This document shows positions 34,532 through 47,177 of a DNA stretch of 64,000 nucleotides, piece by piece; position 1 is the stretch's first letter, and every line of letters starts with the position of its first letter. A program made the position numbers and the translations under genes. The notes under the pieces were generated by a model that was not told where the DNA came from, made no database searches, and worked only from the letters and a program-made list of their open reading frames with translations. The stretch covers positions 115,518,088-115,582,087 of the forward strand of contig JALGPY010000002.1 in assembly GCA_023055425.1 (NCBI GenBank). The letters are read 5' to 3'. Source of the stretch: Linanthus parryae (Eukaryota > Streptophyta > Magnoliopsida > Ericales > Polemoniaceae).

Positions 34532-34543
34532 TGGTATCAGAGC
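34532..34543 (+). promoter_or_regulatory. tRNA-Met primer binding site
   Basis: TGGTATCAGAGC begins two bases after the LTR end. The gag start codon follows 36 bases later. Confidence 0.85.
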
Positions 34544-34579
34544 TTTGGTCACTGTTTAAGGATCTAACAATCTTGGACA

Positions 34580-36310
34580 ATGAGTAATGTAGGTGATGGA
34601 GGATTCTCACAGGGAAGGGAAGCTAATAGACCCCCATTGTTTTGTTGTGATAACTTTGTTCATTGCAAGGCATTGATGAATATGTTCATCATAGACCGGG
34701 ACATGGAACTATGGTGTATTGTTGTGAATGGGCCAAACTTGATCTATACTACTGTCAATGGAGTTAGAAATGTCAAGCCTAATGAAGATCTCTCAGTTAC
34801 TGAACTAGAAAAGGTATCAAAGAATTATGAAGCTTTGAACTTATTATATTGTGCTCTTAGTGGAGATGAGTTTAACAGGATATCCAACTGCAAAAGTGCA
34901 AAAGAGATATGGGACAAGCTAACTGTCACTTATGAAGGAACCAGCCAAGTCAAGCAGACAAAGATTATTATCCTTTTGAGACAGTATGAACTATTTAAGA
35001 TGAATTTTGATAAATTCATCAAAGATATGTTCAAAAGATTTACAGATATTGTGAACAACTTGGTATCCTTGGGAAAAACTTTCTAAAATGAGGAAAAGGT
35101 CAGAAAGATACTCAAAAGCCTGCCAAAGGTAAAATGGGAGCCTGAGACAACTGCAATTGAAGAGGCTCAAGACCTTAGCACTCAGGAACTTGATGATCTA
35201 CAAGGAAAACTGCTCACTCATGATATTTCCATGAAGGAGGTTGATGGTGAATTGAGTGACAACATCAAGAACCTGGCATTCAAGGCAAAGGACAATGAAA
35301 AATCCCAAAGCCTTGAACAGGAGGATGATGATGATGATGAAGAAGCCTTAGCCCTGATCTCTAAAGCCTTGGCCAGAATTCTGAAGAAGAAGAGAAACTT
35401 TGTAAACAAGGACTACAACACAAAAAATCCTCAACCAGTAAGGTTCATAAAGAAGGAAGAAGGCAATGGTATCTTCATGGAGTGATTCAGACTCTTCAGA
35501 ATCAGATTCAGATTCTGATGAAGACCAAGCCAATTTATGTTTAATGGATGGACATCAAGAAGACCACTCTACTGAGAAGCCAATTGAAGACATGGTAAAA
35601 CAATATTTTATCTAGTCCTACTGATGTCTTACCTGAAATCCTCAAAGTATGTTTTTGAATGACGAAAGTTACAGGAATGAGATTGATTCCTTGAAAATGA
35701 AGGTTCAAGAGCAAGCAAAAGAAAATCTAGATTTGGCTTTTCAGAACAAATGTCTTGAAGCTACTAAGTTAAAAATTGATAGTGACTTCAAAGCCTTGTA
35801 CAATAGATTAAAAGCTTTGAAATCATAGGTCAAAGAAGTAGTTGATCAAAACACTCTTTTAACTGACAGGTTTGTTGATCTAAAAAATCATTCAAATGAT
35901 TTAGAACAAAAAAAACACTTCATTAAATAGTATGCTTCAAGAATCTAAGAAAATTCTTTCAAATTTTGATGGCTCAAAACAGAAGCTAAATCTTATGCTT
36001 GGAGGAAGTATGCATTCTGTATATAAAAGTGGAATTGGTTATAATTCAAATTTCCAAGAAGAAACCAAACCACTTTTGTGAAATCGGGAAGCAGACATTC
36101 TTCAAAGTGTCATTACTGTGGTAAAATTGGACATGTGAAATTAACTTGCCCCTTTAGAAGGACAGAACCTCACATAATGAGGAATACCTATCCTTATCAG
36201 CTTAAGGGACAAGTGAAATATATTTGGTTCCAAAAGGAGTTAGACCACATAACATGGTTAACTCTGTGTATGAACCCAAATTCTACACTTGGTCTAATAG
36301 CCTGTTAAGG
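34580..36310 (+). pseudogene. SIRE element 4 gag
   Basis: ATG at 34580 opens MSNVGDGGFSQG, like the SIRE gag at 17635. A capsid-like UBN2 part runs to a TAA at 35084-35086. Acidic and coiled-coil stretches follow (35231-35485, with a run of aspartates), then a zinc knuckle CHYCGKIGHVKLTC near 36100-36141 with correct C-x2-C-x4-H-x4-C spacing. The start is fixed by its match to the other SIRE element and its position after the primer site. Several stops and shifts break it. Confidence 0.82.
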
Positions 36311-36349
36311 CATTGATTGAATCCTTCAGGTTGTCACCAAAGCTTTGAA

Positions 36350-39145
36350 AGACCAGAAATGGATTTTGGATAGTGGATGTTCCAGGCACATGAGAGGAAA
36401 GAAATCTTTATTCACAGAGCTTAAAGAGCAATTAGAGGGAACAATCACACTTGGTGACAAAGAAAAGTGCAACATATTTGGTATAAGAAGAATTCGTAAC
36501 AACTCTGCATAATCAATTTCAGATGTTTATTTAGTTGATGGTATTAAGTATACTCTATTGAGTATTTCTCATCTTTGTGATATAGGAAATAAGGTAGCTT
36601 TTTACAAGGATAAATGTGTGGTGCAAGATGAAAAATCAGGCAATTGCATTCTTACTACTCCCAGGTCACATAATGTTTATGCACTATGTACTGACAAAGT
36701 TGCAGCTGATAGTCTCAAATGTCTCAAAGCTTTGGAGGATGACTCAAAGATTTGACATAGAAAGCTTGGTCATATAAGCATGCATACTTTGAACAAACTC
36801 ATCTCAAAAGATATACTAAGAGGATTACCAATCCTAAAATTCAAAGATGATGAGATTTTCAAGGCATGCACTCAAGGTAAACAGACCAGAAGTCCATTCA
36901 AGCCAAAGAACTTTGTAAGTACCTCTAGACCTTTAGAATTGATGCACTTGGACTTGTGTGGTCCTATTAGGGTAAAAACACCCAAAGGTATGAGATATAT
37001 TCTTACTGTGGTTGATGATTATTCTAGATTTACTTGGGTTTTGTTTATTAGATAAGTCTGAAGCATTATTTGAATTTTCAAAACTTTGTAAAGAGCTTCA
37101 AACTTTGAAAAAATTACATGTTTCATCTATTAGGAGTGATCATGGTAAGGAATTTGATCAACTTGATTTTGATTTATTTTGTGCAAAGCATGGCATCTCA
37201 CACAAATTTTCTGCACCTAGAACTCCTCAGCAGAATGGTGTAGTTGAGAGGTAAATAGAACTCTTGAAGACATGTCTAGAACCATGTTACTTGAAAGTAA
37301 TTTGCCAAAAATTTTGTGGTCAGAAGCTATTAACACTTCCAACTATTCGCTCAATAGATGTTTGATCATGCCTATCCTGAAGAAAACTCCTTACGAATTG
37401 TTCAAAGGCAGAAAGCCTAGTGTTGCTTACTTTAGGCCTTTTGGCTATACTTGTTTTGTCCATAACAATGGAAAAGACAATCTCGGTAAGTTTGATGCTA
37501 GAAGTGATGAAGGTGTGTTTCTTGGTTATTCTCAAACTAGCAAAGCTTACATGGTTTACAATAAGAGAACTAAGATTGTAGAGGAGAGCATTCAAGTAAT
37601 TTTTGATGAAAGTACTGATGATTCTCTGAGTGAAAGTTTTACAGATCTCAAGTTGAACAAGTTTGAGGCCGGTGATGACTATGAGAAAGTCAATAAAAGC
37701 AAACTAAGCAGCATAAACTTTCAGGAAAATCTCAAGGCCTTGAACCCCCTGCTGAGTCAAAATCTCAAAGCCTTGAGACTGAGGCTGACATGAAATATGA
37801 TGCCTCTTCTACTGTGTCAAGAACTCAAAGTCTTGAAGGACCATACACTTGGACACCCAGAAAGAAGTTCAAATATTTATCAGATCATCCTGCAGAGAAT
37901 ATCATATTAGATCCAACTACTGGAACTCAGACAAGAGGCCAATTGCGGAACTTGTGTGCTTTTAGTGCTTCTGTATCACTCATTGAGCCCAAGAGTGCAA
38001 AAGAAGCACTAGAAGATGCAGATTGGACCATTGCAATGTAGAATGAGCTGAATGAGTTTGAAAGGAACAAAGTTCGGAATTTAGTTCCCATAACAAAGGA
38101 TCAATCTGTGAGTGGAACAAGATGAGTGTTCTGAAACAAACTTGATGAAAAATTTAAGGTTGTGAGAAACAAAGCAAGACTGGTTGCAGAGGGATACAAT
38201 CAAGAAGAAGGTATTGACTATGAGGAAACATTTTCCTCTGTTGCAAGGTTAGAAGCTATATGAATACTTCTTGCATTTGCATCACATAATCATATAATTT
38301 TTTTTCAAATGGATGTCAAATGTTCTTTTCTGAATGGTTATTTACGAGAAGTATATGTTGATCACACTCCAGGTTTTGAAAGTGACACATTTCCTGATTA
38401 TGTTTACAAATTAGACAAATCCTTGTATGAAATTAAGCAAGCTCCAAAGGCTTGGTATGACAGACTCTCTAAATTTCTACTAGAAAATGGTTCCAAGAGA
38501 GGACTTGTTGAAAAAACTCTTTTTATCAAAAGTCAGGAAAACGATTTGTTTGTTGTACATATATATGTTGATGATATTCTATTTGGTGCTACTAATGATG
38601 CTCTTTCAAAAGAGTTTTCAAGTCTAATGTGCAGGGAATTTGAGATGAACTTGATGGAAGAACTGAATTTCTTTCTTGGACTTCATATACATCAAATGAA
38701 GAAAGGAATTTTTGTGCATCAAGGGAAATACACCATGGACTTGTTAAACAAGTATAACATGTCACAGTCCAAGGTAGTTAAAACTCCAATGAGTTCATCA
38801 CTGTCTTTAGACAAAGACACAACTGGTAAGAGTGTGAATCAAAAAGAATATAGAGGTATGATTGGTTCACTTCTATATTTAACTGCTAGTAGATCACATA
38901 TTATGTTTGGTGTGTGTATGTGTATTAGATTTCAAGCTGATCATAAGGAAAGTCATTTGATTGCTGTGAAAAGGATATTCAGATATTTGAATGGAACCAA
39001 AGACTTGGGACTTTGGTATCAAAGAAGATATAACTTTATGTTGAGTGGTTATTCAGATACATTGCAGCTGAATACATTGCAGCTGGAGCTTGTAGCTCAC
39101 AAGTTTTATGGATTGCTCAACAGCTAAGAGATCTTGGATATATAA
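36350..39145 (+). pseudogene. SIRE element 4 pol, truncated in RNase H
   Basis: Protease motif WILDSGCSRHM near 36359-36391. GAG-pre-integrase at 36558-36900 has Trp changed to stop at 36753 before the conserved HRKLGH. Integrase follows (37000-37640, SIRSDHGKEF near 37130 and QQNGVVER before a stop near 37253). RT starts about 37960, and the YVDD site at 38564-38575 is intact within the open stretch 38309-39127. RNase H has an internal deletion near 39058, with the short direct repeat ACATTGCAGCTG, and the frame is then cut at the fusion with the next element. Confidence 0.85.
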
Positions 39146-39890
39146 GAACATTGAGGTAATGGTAAACTGTTTAATTTCAAAACCAACATATGTCCTCTCT
39201 GATTAACTTAGAACAATGCTTTTAAATGAAGAGGACTATCTGAAAGAAGTAAGGACTTTGAATGAAAAGGTTCATGAGCAAGAAAAAGAGAATCTTCATC
39301 TTCTTTGTAAAAATCAGAATCTTGAAAATTCTCAGAAAAAATCTAACAGAGATTTCAAATCCTTGGAAACCATTTTCAAAGCCTTGACAACTCAAGTGAA
39401 GGAAATAGTCACTGAGAACTCTCTTTTGAGTGACAGTATTGTTTCTCTAAGACACTAGTTTGATGAATTGGAGGAACAACGGACTACTCTAGCTGAGAAA
39501 CTTCAAGAATCTAAGAAAGTTATGAACAAGCTTGCTGGCACGGAACACAATTTACACCTGATTCTTGGAGGAAGCTTAAAATCTGTTCACAAAACTGGTA
39601 TTGCTTACAATCCCAATTTTCCCTGTAAAAAGAAATACCAGATCTATGAAGGTTGGTAGCAGAACTTCTCCTAAATGCTATTGTTGTAACAAAAAATTTC
39701 ATATCAAGATGACTTGTCTCCTTAGAAGAAGAGACACTCACATGATGAGGAACTCTTTTCCAATTCAACTCAAGGGACAAGTTAAACAGGTTTGGGTTCC
39801 TAAAGGGGTTAGACCACCTAACATGGTTGACTCTTAATATGAATCTAAATTCCAAACTTGGTCTAAAAGTTGAGTAAGGCAGTGAATGGT
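39146..39890 (+). pseudogene. SIRE element 5 gag, C-terminal part
   Basis: Coiled-coil text at 39216-39659 (KSLETIFKALTTQVKEIVTE) is followed by a zinc knuckle CYCCNKKFHIKMTC near 39679-39720 with standard spacing. A stop near 39458 and a shift near 39650 interrupt it. It corresponds to 16490-15800 of the minus-strand SIRE element. Confidence 0.82.
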
Positions 39891-39925
39891 GTTTACAGGC
39901 TGTCACCTAGAGCAAAGAACAGAAA

Positions 39926-42900
39926 TGGATCATGGATAGTGGTTGCTCCAGACACATTAGTGGGAAGAGATCCTTATTTTCTGAATTGAAGGAACATGCA
40001 GGAGGAACAATCACACTTGGTGACAAAGGAAAATGCAACATCATTAGTATTGGAAATGTTGGTAACAGTTCGGAAAACTCTATCTCAGATGTATATCTAG
40101 TAGATGGTCTTAAGTTTGATCCGCTTAGTGTATTACAGTTATTTTACAAAGCTAATAATGTCATTTTTGACTAGGAGAAATGTGTGGTGCAAGATGAAAA
40201 ATCAGGAAATTGCATTCTCATTACTCCCAGATCAAATAATGATTATTTTCTGAGTACTAACAAAGTTTCAGGAGAAAGTCTGAAGTGCCTCAAAGCCTTG
40301 AAAGAAGATTCAAAGATTTGGCACAGAAATCTTGGACACATTGGCTTGCACACTTTGAAAAAATTAGTTTCTAAATACCTGGTAAGAGGTCTGCCTTCTA
40401 TAAAGTTCAATGATGAAGATGTATGAAAATCTTGTTCTCAAGGTAAACAGACAAGAAGTTAATTCAAGCCATAGAAATTTGTAAGTACTACTAGACCCAT
40501 TGAATTACTTCATATTAATCTTTGTGGTCCTATGAGAACTCCAACTCGAAAGGGTAAGAAATATATGCTAGTTGATGTAGATAATTTCTCTAGATTTACT
40601 TGGGTAATGCTTCTTAGAGATAAATCTGAAGCTCTAACTAAATTTTTAAAGCTTTGTAAAGAGCTTCAAACTTCGAAAGACCTGCCTATTGCCTCTATCA
40701 GAAGTGATCATAGCAGAGAATTTGATCAAATTGAGTTTGATTTATTTTTTGCTAATCATGACATCTCTCACAACTTTTCTAGTCCAAGAACTCCTCAACA
40801 TAATGGTGTTGTTGAAAGAAAGAGCATGACTCTTGAAGACATGTCCAGGACAATGCTTTTGGAGAACAAGTTGCCAAAATCCTTTTGGGAAAAATCTGTA
40901 AACCCTATCAACTATATACTTAACAAGTGTTTGATCAGGCCTATCTTGAAGAAAACCCCTTATGAGATTTTCAAAGGAAGAAATCCAAACATCTCTTATT
41001 TCAAACCTTTTTGTTGCACTTGATTTGTTCACAACAATGGTAAGGACAATCTTGGTATGTTTGATTCCATAAGTGATGAAGGTATCTTTATTGGTTATTC
41101 ACTGACTAGCAAAGCATATAGAATTTATAATAAGAGAACCAAGCTTGTTGAAGAAATTACACATGTCATTTTTGATGAAAGCTGTGATGGTTCTTTGGGT
41201 GAAAGCTTTGCAGATTTGAATTTGAAAAGGCATGAGTCAGAGGATGAAGCAGATCCTTCAAATGGTTCCAAGGAAAACATGCAGAAAAATAGAAGGAATT
41301 TTCAAGGCCTTGAAAGTGGGTCTCAAATCCTTGAAAAAGAACATCAAGAAAATCAGAATGGATAAGACACTTTTTCATGTTCTCAAAGACTTGACAAGCT
41401 TCCTGGAGAACCTGAACCATGGACACCAAGGAAGAGATTCAGATATATTTCATCTCATCCAATAGATAACATTATATCTGATCCATCCACCGGTACACAG
41501 ATAAGATCTCAATTGAAGAACTTTTGTGCTTTTAATGCTTTTGTTGCTCTTATAGAACTTAAGAATGTGAAGGAAGCAATACAAGAAGCAGACTGGATCA
41601 TTGCAATGCAAAGTGAACTCAATGAATTTGAGCGGAACAAGGTTTGGAATCTAATTCTCCTCTAAAAGATCAGTCTGTCATTGGCACAACGTGGGTATTC
41701 AAAAACAAATTAGATGAGTATGGAAAGGGAATAAGAAACAATGCAAGACTAGTAGCTCAAGGCTACAACCAGGAAGAATGTATTAATTATGAGGAGACTT
41801 TTACTCCTGTTGCAAGGTTAGAAGCAATTAGAATGTTACTTGCATTTTCATCTTACAAGAATATTAAACTTTTTCAAATGGATGTCAAATGTGCCTTTCT
41901 AAATGGATAGTTTCAAGAAGAAGTTTATGTTTCTCAACCTCCTGGTTTTGAAAATGATGAGTTTCTTGATCATGTCTATAAACTTGATAAAGCTCTTTAT
42001 GGTTTCAAACAAGCTTCATGGGCTTGGTATGAAAGATTATTAAAGTTTAGTAGATAAAACCCTTATCAAGCTCCATGGACTTGAATATGACTTCAAAAGA
42101 GGATTAGTAGATAAAACCCTTTTCATAAACACTCATGAGAAAGAAATTCTAGTAGTTCGGGTTTATGTTGATTACTTTCTGTTTGGAGCTATTAATGATT
42201 CTTTTTGCAAGGAATTCTCAAGTCTTGTGAGCAGGGAATTTGAGATGAGCTTGATGGGAGATTTCAGTTTCTTTCTTGGACTTCACGTACACAAAATGAA
42301 GAAATGAATCTTTCTGCACCAAAACAAGTACACGTATGAGCTCTACATTTTCCATGGACAAGGATTAAACTGGTAAGAGTGTAAATCAGAAAGAGTATAG
42401 AGGTATCATTGGTTCATTTCTATATCTCATTGCAAGTAGACTAGATATCATGTTTAGTGTTTGTATGTGTGCTAGATTTCAAGCTGATTCTAAGGAATCA
42501 CACTTGGTTTCTGTCAATAGAATTTGTATATATCTCAATGATACCAAAGAGTTAGGGCTTTGGTATCCTAAACAATCTAATTTCTCTTTGTGTGGCTATT
42601 CAGATGCTGACTTTGCAGGATACAAAGTTGACAGAAAAAGCACTTCAGGGTGTTGCCAATTTCTTGGATCATCCCTGATCAGCTGGCATGCAAAGAAGCA
42701 AAACTCAGTAGCATTATCAACAACTGAAGCTGAATACATAGCAGCTGGAGCTTCCTGCTCACAAGTGTTGTGTATAGCTCAGAAAATGAGAGACCTTGGA
42801 TTTGATTTCATATGCATACCTATCAAATGTGAAAACACCATTTCTATATTAATAACGAAGAATCCAGTTCACCACTCAAGGACCAAACACAAAGATGTTA

Positions 42901-43064
42901 GACATCATTTCATCAAAGATCATGCTGAGAAAGGTGATGTTACTCTTGAATTTGTGTCTACTAACATGCAATTGGCAGATATCTCCACCAAACCACTTCC
43001 AGAAGAAAGATTCTCAGCCCTGAGATTAGAATTGGGCATGCTAAATAAGGAAGCTTTGGTTTAG
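39926..43064 (+). pseudogene. SIRE element 5 pol
   Basis: Protease motif WIMDSGCSRHI near 39927; GAG-pre-integrase 40184-40480 (WHRNLGHIGLHTL); integrase 40532-41360 (SIRSDHSREF, then QHNGVVER); RT from about 41580. RT has a stop after the FLNG block near 41908, a shift and small duplication near 42049-42115, and its active site changed from YVDD to YVDY at 42164-42175. RNase H is open over 42450-43064 and ends RLELGMLNKEALV before TAG. The open RNase H and the dead RT show uneven decay. Confidence 0.87.
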
Positions 43065-43500
43065 GGAGAGTATCAGGTAAGTATTTTGTGTTTCAAAGTT
43101 TTGAAAGGATTTTCAAAACCTTGAAAATCTTCTCAAAGCCTTGATTTTATTTGCTTCAACAGTTGAGCTTTTCAAGGCCTTGAAAGTTTTTCCAAAGCCT
43201 TGAAAATAAGTATGTATGTTACATAGTCAATAAATTGGATCTATAATGTTGGGTGTTACCTCTGTAGATAATTGCTCAATATTTCTTTTCACTTTTTTAA
43301 GTATTTTCTTATCAAATTAGTAATATACTATTTATTTTCCCACAACCCACACAAATTTGAATCTTACTAAAACTGCACTTCTTAAAAGATTTGGAAATAT
43401 ATTGTTTTCTTTTCAAACTCAAACTCTTTAGTATTTATATTCTCTTTTCTCTCTCTTTATTATCACTCATGCCTCGTTCTTTTAATACCCTTAAACCTTA
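43065..43500 (+). other. Spacer between pol and third frame
   Basis: Non-coding and AT-rich. It carries clustered copies of the TTTCAAGGCCTTGAAA motif family between 43091 and 43210, one perfect at 43170. Confidence 0.6.
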
Positions 43501-44851
43501 ATGAGCTCAAGAAGAACGTCTGAAAGAATTAAGATGACTGAAGTTCCTATGAAATGTTTTGAAAATAAGAGAAAGACAGCTGAAGAAGAGGTTGAAGAAA
43601 ATTTATCTTTGGAAAATTATAAATCCTCGTGAAGTTTCCTACCCTAGGCTCACTAGGTTCTTTTATCTGAACATGAAGCAAATGAAGAATTCAAACTTGG
43701 TGATTACATCTAAAGTGGCTGGTGTAGACATGGAGTTAGATCATTCTGAATTTACCAATGTTTTAGGCTGTCGCAAGAGGTATAACACAAACAACTATCC
43801 CAACAAGAATGAAGCCTTGAAGCTGGCTAGAGAAGATTTCTTTTTACCCAATGCTGCTACCTCCTCAAAGTAGTTAACACACTCTGTGCTAACTATTGAA
43901 GCCAAAATCTTATTTACCATCGTGATGAGGTGTGTAGTACCTAAGGAGAATTCAAAAGAGTTGTTGTTTGACAGGGTGTTATACTTGATGTACTTGATTA
44001 TGCATGGGTATGAGATTGATCTACCTTCTATTATGATGGAACACATACTTTATTCCTAGAAAGAAAGCATAATTTGTCTTATGCCAACCTGTTATCACTT
44101 TTCTTCCAGCACCTTGAAATTCAAAATGACAGAGAAGAGACTATTACCATTGGTTTTGGTATGCTTGATGAGAAAACTTTTCAAAGGATTGGAATAATGA
44201 AAATGAGTGACAGCTTGGAAGTTATACTCTGACCTATCTAAAGATGAGACGTAATCCAAGAAGTTTCCGAAACAAAAAGCCTTGACCTCTCCTTCAAACC
44301 TCCCCTCCCAATATCAAGACCTTTCCATGGTGCTTCAAAGGCTTGATGTCCTAGAGAATGATATGGATGAGTTAAAGCAAAATCAACATGAGTTTGGAAG
44401 TGAGTTCAAACAGGTGAGGTATATGATTGAAATTATCTTCAAGAGAATCAATGTGATCCATGTGGAAGAAGAAGTTTCACAAGCTGCAGAAGGATGAATG
44501 AAGACTTGATAAACACGGGACTTATTCAATGAGCATACTACTCAATATGAGGCTGCAGGGGTAAAGGATACTGGGAAACAAGTTGCTCAAGAACAAGCTG
44601 ATGAAGAATAGGCACAAGGGAATGAAGATAGTCCAAGCTCAGGAATGTAAATCAGTGATCTTAAGAAGAGGAAGAAGAAAGCAAACATTCCAGAGATAGT
44701 CACTACTGCAGAGCTTTTTGAGGAAGAAGCGGTTGCTGAAACAGGTGAAGAAGTTGCTCCGGAAGAAGAACAACAAGAAGATGATGAAGATGAAGAAGAA
44801 AGTGGAGAAGAGGATTATGAGCTAAAGGGAGATGGAGATCCAACCCCGTGA
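43501..44851 (+). pseudogene. SIRE third frame downstream of pol (env-like position)
   Basis: ATG at 43501 opens MSSRRTSERIKM, matching the start at 12359. The Lys/Ser-rich segment is shortened relative to that copy. The conserved block follows in another frame (43559-43873, with YPRLTRFFYLNMKQ and AGVDMELDHSEF). Next come a block with IMHGYEIDLPS near 44003, a heptad-like stretch at 44282-44497 and a Glu-rich tail ending GDGDPTP then stop. At least four shifts or stops are present. No signal peptide or membrane helix is seen. Its function is unknown, and its retention in two SIRE copies argues that it was once under selection. Confidence 0.7.
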
Positions 44852-45191
44852 TTCTTGCCTCTTACTTTTTCTCTTCAAGGCCTTAAATCTCTCTTCAAAG
44901 TCTTGAAATTTTCTATCCTTCAAAAACAATATTCTTTAAGCTTTCAAAAACTTTGATCCAAAATTTCCTCATTATTTTTTAGGTGTTTATTTCTAGTACT
45001 TTTGTTGGTTTAGAGATCTGTTTTAGATCAGTAGGATGCTTTTGTTGCTTAACTGTTTAATAAGTTGGATTATTGGTTAATTTTTGCTTAAGTTTATTAT
45101 CTAAGAATATCATTACTATTCTGCTTTGCACTAATGTATAAATTTTGCAGAAGAACCAATTCTAACAAGAATATTGGTTTTGAATTTCATC
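44852..45191 (+). other. Non-coding 3' spacer of SIRE element 5
   Basis: T-rich text with motif variants such as CTTCAAGGCCTTAAA near 44874. No frame of interest. Confidence 0.55.
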
Positions 45192-45202
45192 AAGGGGGAT
45201 AT
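45192..45202 (+). promoter_or_regulatory. Polypurine tract
   Basis: AAGGGGGATAT immediately precedes the 3' LTR and matches the tract of the minus-strand SIRE element. Confidence 0.75.
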
Positions 45203-46405
45203 TGTAAGTTTAGCTTGTTTCAAAGGCTTGAAACAGTCTTGCAAAAAAAAGGCTTGAAACAGCAGTACCATTTCAAGGCCTTGAAACAGCTTTCAAATGT
45301 TTGAAAATATGCTGCAGTATATCGCATGAACTTAGGGGGAGCTTTTCACACTAATCTGTCTCCTAATCTCTTATTCTAGATTATATCTTATTTGATGTGG
45401 TAAGACAAACCAATATTATATTCAAAGCTATTGCTAATCTCTTTATTAGACCTAGTTTTTGCAGGGTTACTTAGTTACCTATTTTTGCAGGAACTATTTC
45501 CTAATATGTGTCTTTGCAGGAGTGCTTGTGCAATCTTTCCTGCAATTTCCTAACACTCTCACATAGAATATCAAGTTAGTATCCTTAAAGATATTGAGCA
45601 ACTAGCCGTTGGGAAGAGCTGTTAGAGAATTCAAAATATGCTGCTTGATTTTAGAAAAATTTGTTCCAGAAGATCCTACAAATCTGCATTTCAAATTAGC
45701 AACATAAGAGGGAGAATTGCTGAGAGAATTCGAGAGAGAACAATTACAGAGACATTGAAACACTCTCAAGGACTAACAAGCAACACCTAAGGAGATTCAT
45801 TTAACTCTATCCACTCATGAGAAGATCACTGCACACTAAACTTCTTCACTAGTTCTCAGTGTTCTTCTTTCTGTACTTAATTTGTATATCATTTTGATAA
45901 TACTTGTCTTATCATATTGTCGTGACTTATTCAAGTGAACAATAGAGAATTCTTATTGAATCAGTTAGCTAGAGAAGGTATTAGATAGGTTAGTGAGAAC
46001 CACAAGCTATAACAGAGTAAATTAAATCTCTGTGCTTGCGATCTAGGGCTTAGTTTTATTATAAATAAGAATTGAGTTGAAAATCCTGCTAGGATTAAGT
46101 CCCTTAGGTAGAGACGTAGGTCCAAGTGGACTGAACTCTATAAACCCTTGTGTCTCTAGCATTTTACTTTCTGTTCTTTACTTATCTTATTTACTGCTCA
46201 AAGTAGGTTTTCACCTTGAAAACTATCAGCAAACTTTCTACTCTCTGTTTTTATTCCAGGACTTGAAACACATTTCAAGGCCTTGAAATACTCTCAACTT
46301 CTTCTCATTTTTTTAAACCGCTCTTTTGGCAAAAGTTGCCATAATCTATTCACCCCCCAATCTAGAGTATTGATCCCGTGTTACTGCCTACATTATTGTC
46401 TTTCA
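45203..46405 (+). repeat. SIRE element 5, 3' LTR
   Basis: The LTR is 1203 bp, starts TGTAAGTTTAGC and ends TGTCTTTCA. It is colinear with the LTRs at 8937 and 17685 (opposite strand). Perfect TTTCAAGGCCTTGAAA palindromes lie at 45271 and 46273. Confidence 0.85.
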
Positions 46406-47177
46406 CGAACTATGTAATGAAAGTAAAAAAGCTGAAAAGTATATATTTTTGTGAGAGTTTTCTGAATAAATCTTAACGGTTGTAAATCTAGAGTTTCAGA
46501 TACTAGATTCCAGGATCCCCTAGGGTTTCTCCTGCTTTTCGTTCTTTTTTATATCAAAACACACAGCAGGTTGTTATTTGTACCACGTTAGCGTTGGTGT
46601 AATCTCCTCTGAATCTCATACATACTGTCACGATTCTGTAAATTTTTGGGTCATATTGGACCACCTAGATATGGAGTCTCGTTCTAAGGATGCTGGGTTT
46701 AATGACTTATCCTCTCGGCCTCGGTTAAAAACGTTTGCACTTGGTCAAATGCTGAGGCTCTCTCCTCTCGATCGATAAGGGTAAGGAACTAAATTCTTTC
46801 TTATCTCCCTAACCCTAACCAGTCACTCTCGAGCACCAGATCAATTTTGTAGCAATTTTGGGTGATCAAGCCGTGCATGCATGAACAGTAAGATCAAAGA
46901 CAAGAATTACAAATAATCTGTTGACATTAAGATTATGAATTCATAGTCCAAACAGAATTAAGTACTGGGTAGAGAACCATAGGTTCACCGAGAACCTAGG
47001 TAAAGTGTTTGCTACTAGCTGACATAATTAAATAAAAAAGTTTCTGAAATAAAGAGAGAATGGGATCAAATGATTTTCTTCAATTCTAGATATGCACTTC
47101 CTTGCTCTCTGAGGGTACTTGGATTTCTCCTGGGGTGTTGTTCTGTGTAAAAAACGAGTGCTAGACGTTCCTTTATA

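Larger units (their letters stand above)
32963..39145 (+). mobile_element. SIRE-type element 4, 5' part of a chimera
   Basis: A 5' LTR, primer site, gag and most of pol, plus strand. It ends inside RNase H near 39145, where the gag of a second SIRE element begins without any LTR between them. It is related to but clearly diverged from the SIRE elements at 8937-18939 and 39146-46405. Confidence 0.8.
39146..46405 (+). mobile_element. SIRE-type element 5, 3' part of a chimera
   Basis: This starts in mid-gag and continues through pol, the third frame, the polypurine tract and the 3' LTR. It is the same subfamily as the element at 8937-18939, which it matches in gag, pol, third frame and LTR. Its 5' LTR and gag start are missing. 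The frames are broken at many points. Confidence 0.85.

Noticed and set aside
43795..44046. Minus-strand frame opposite the SIRE third frame
   Set aside because: It is the reverse-strand shadow of the conserved plus-strand block.
46805..46822. CCCTAACCCTAACC telomere-like text
   Set aside because: Only about two units inside LTR-derived sequence; not an array.
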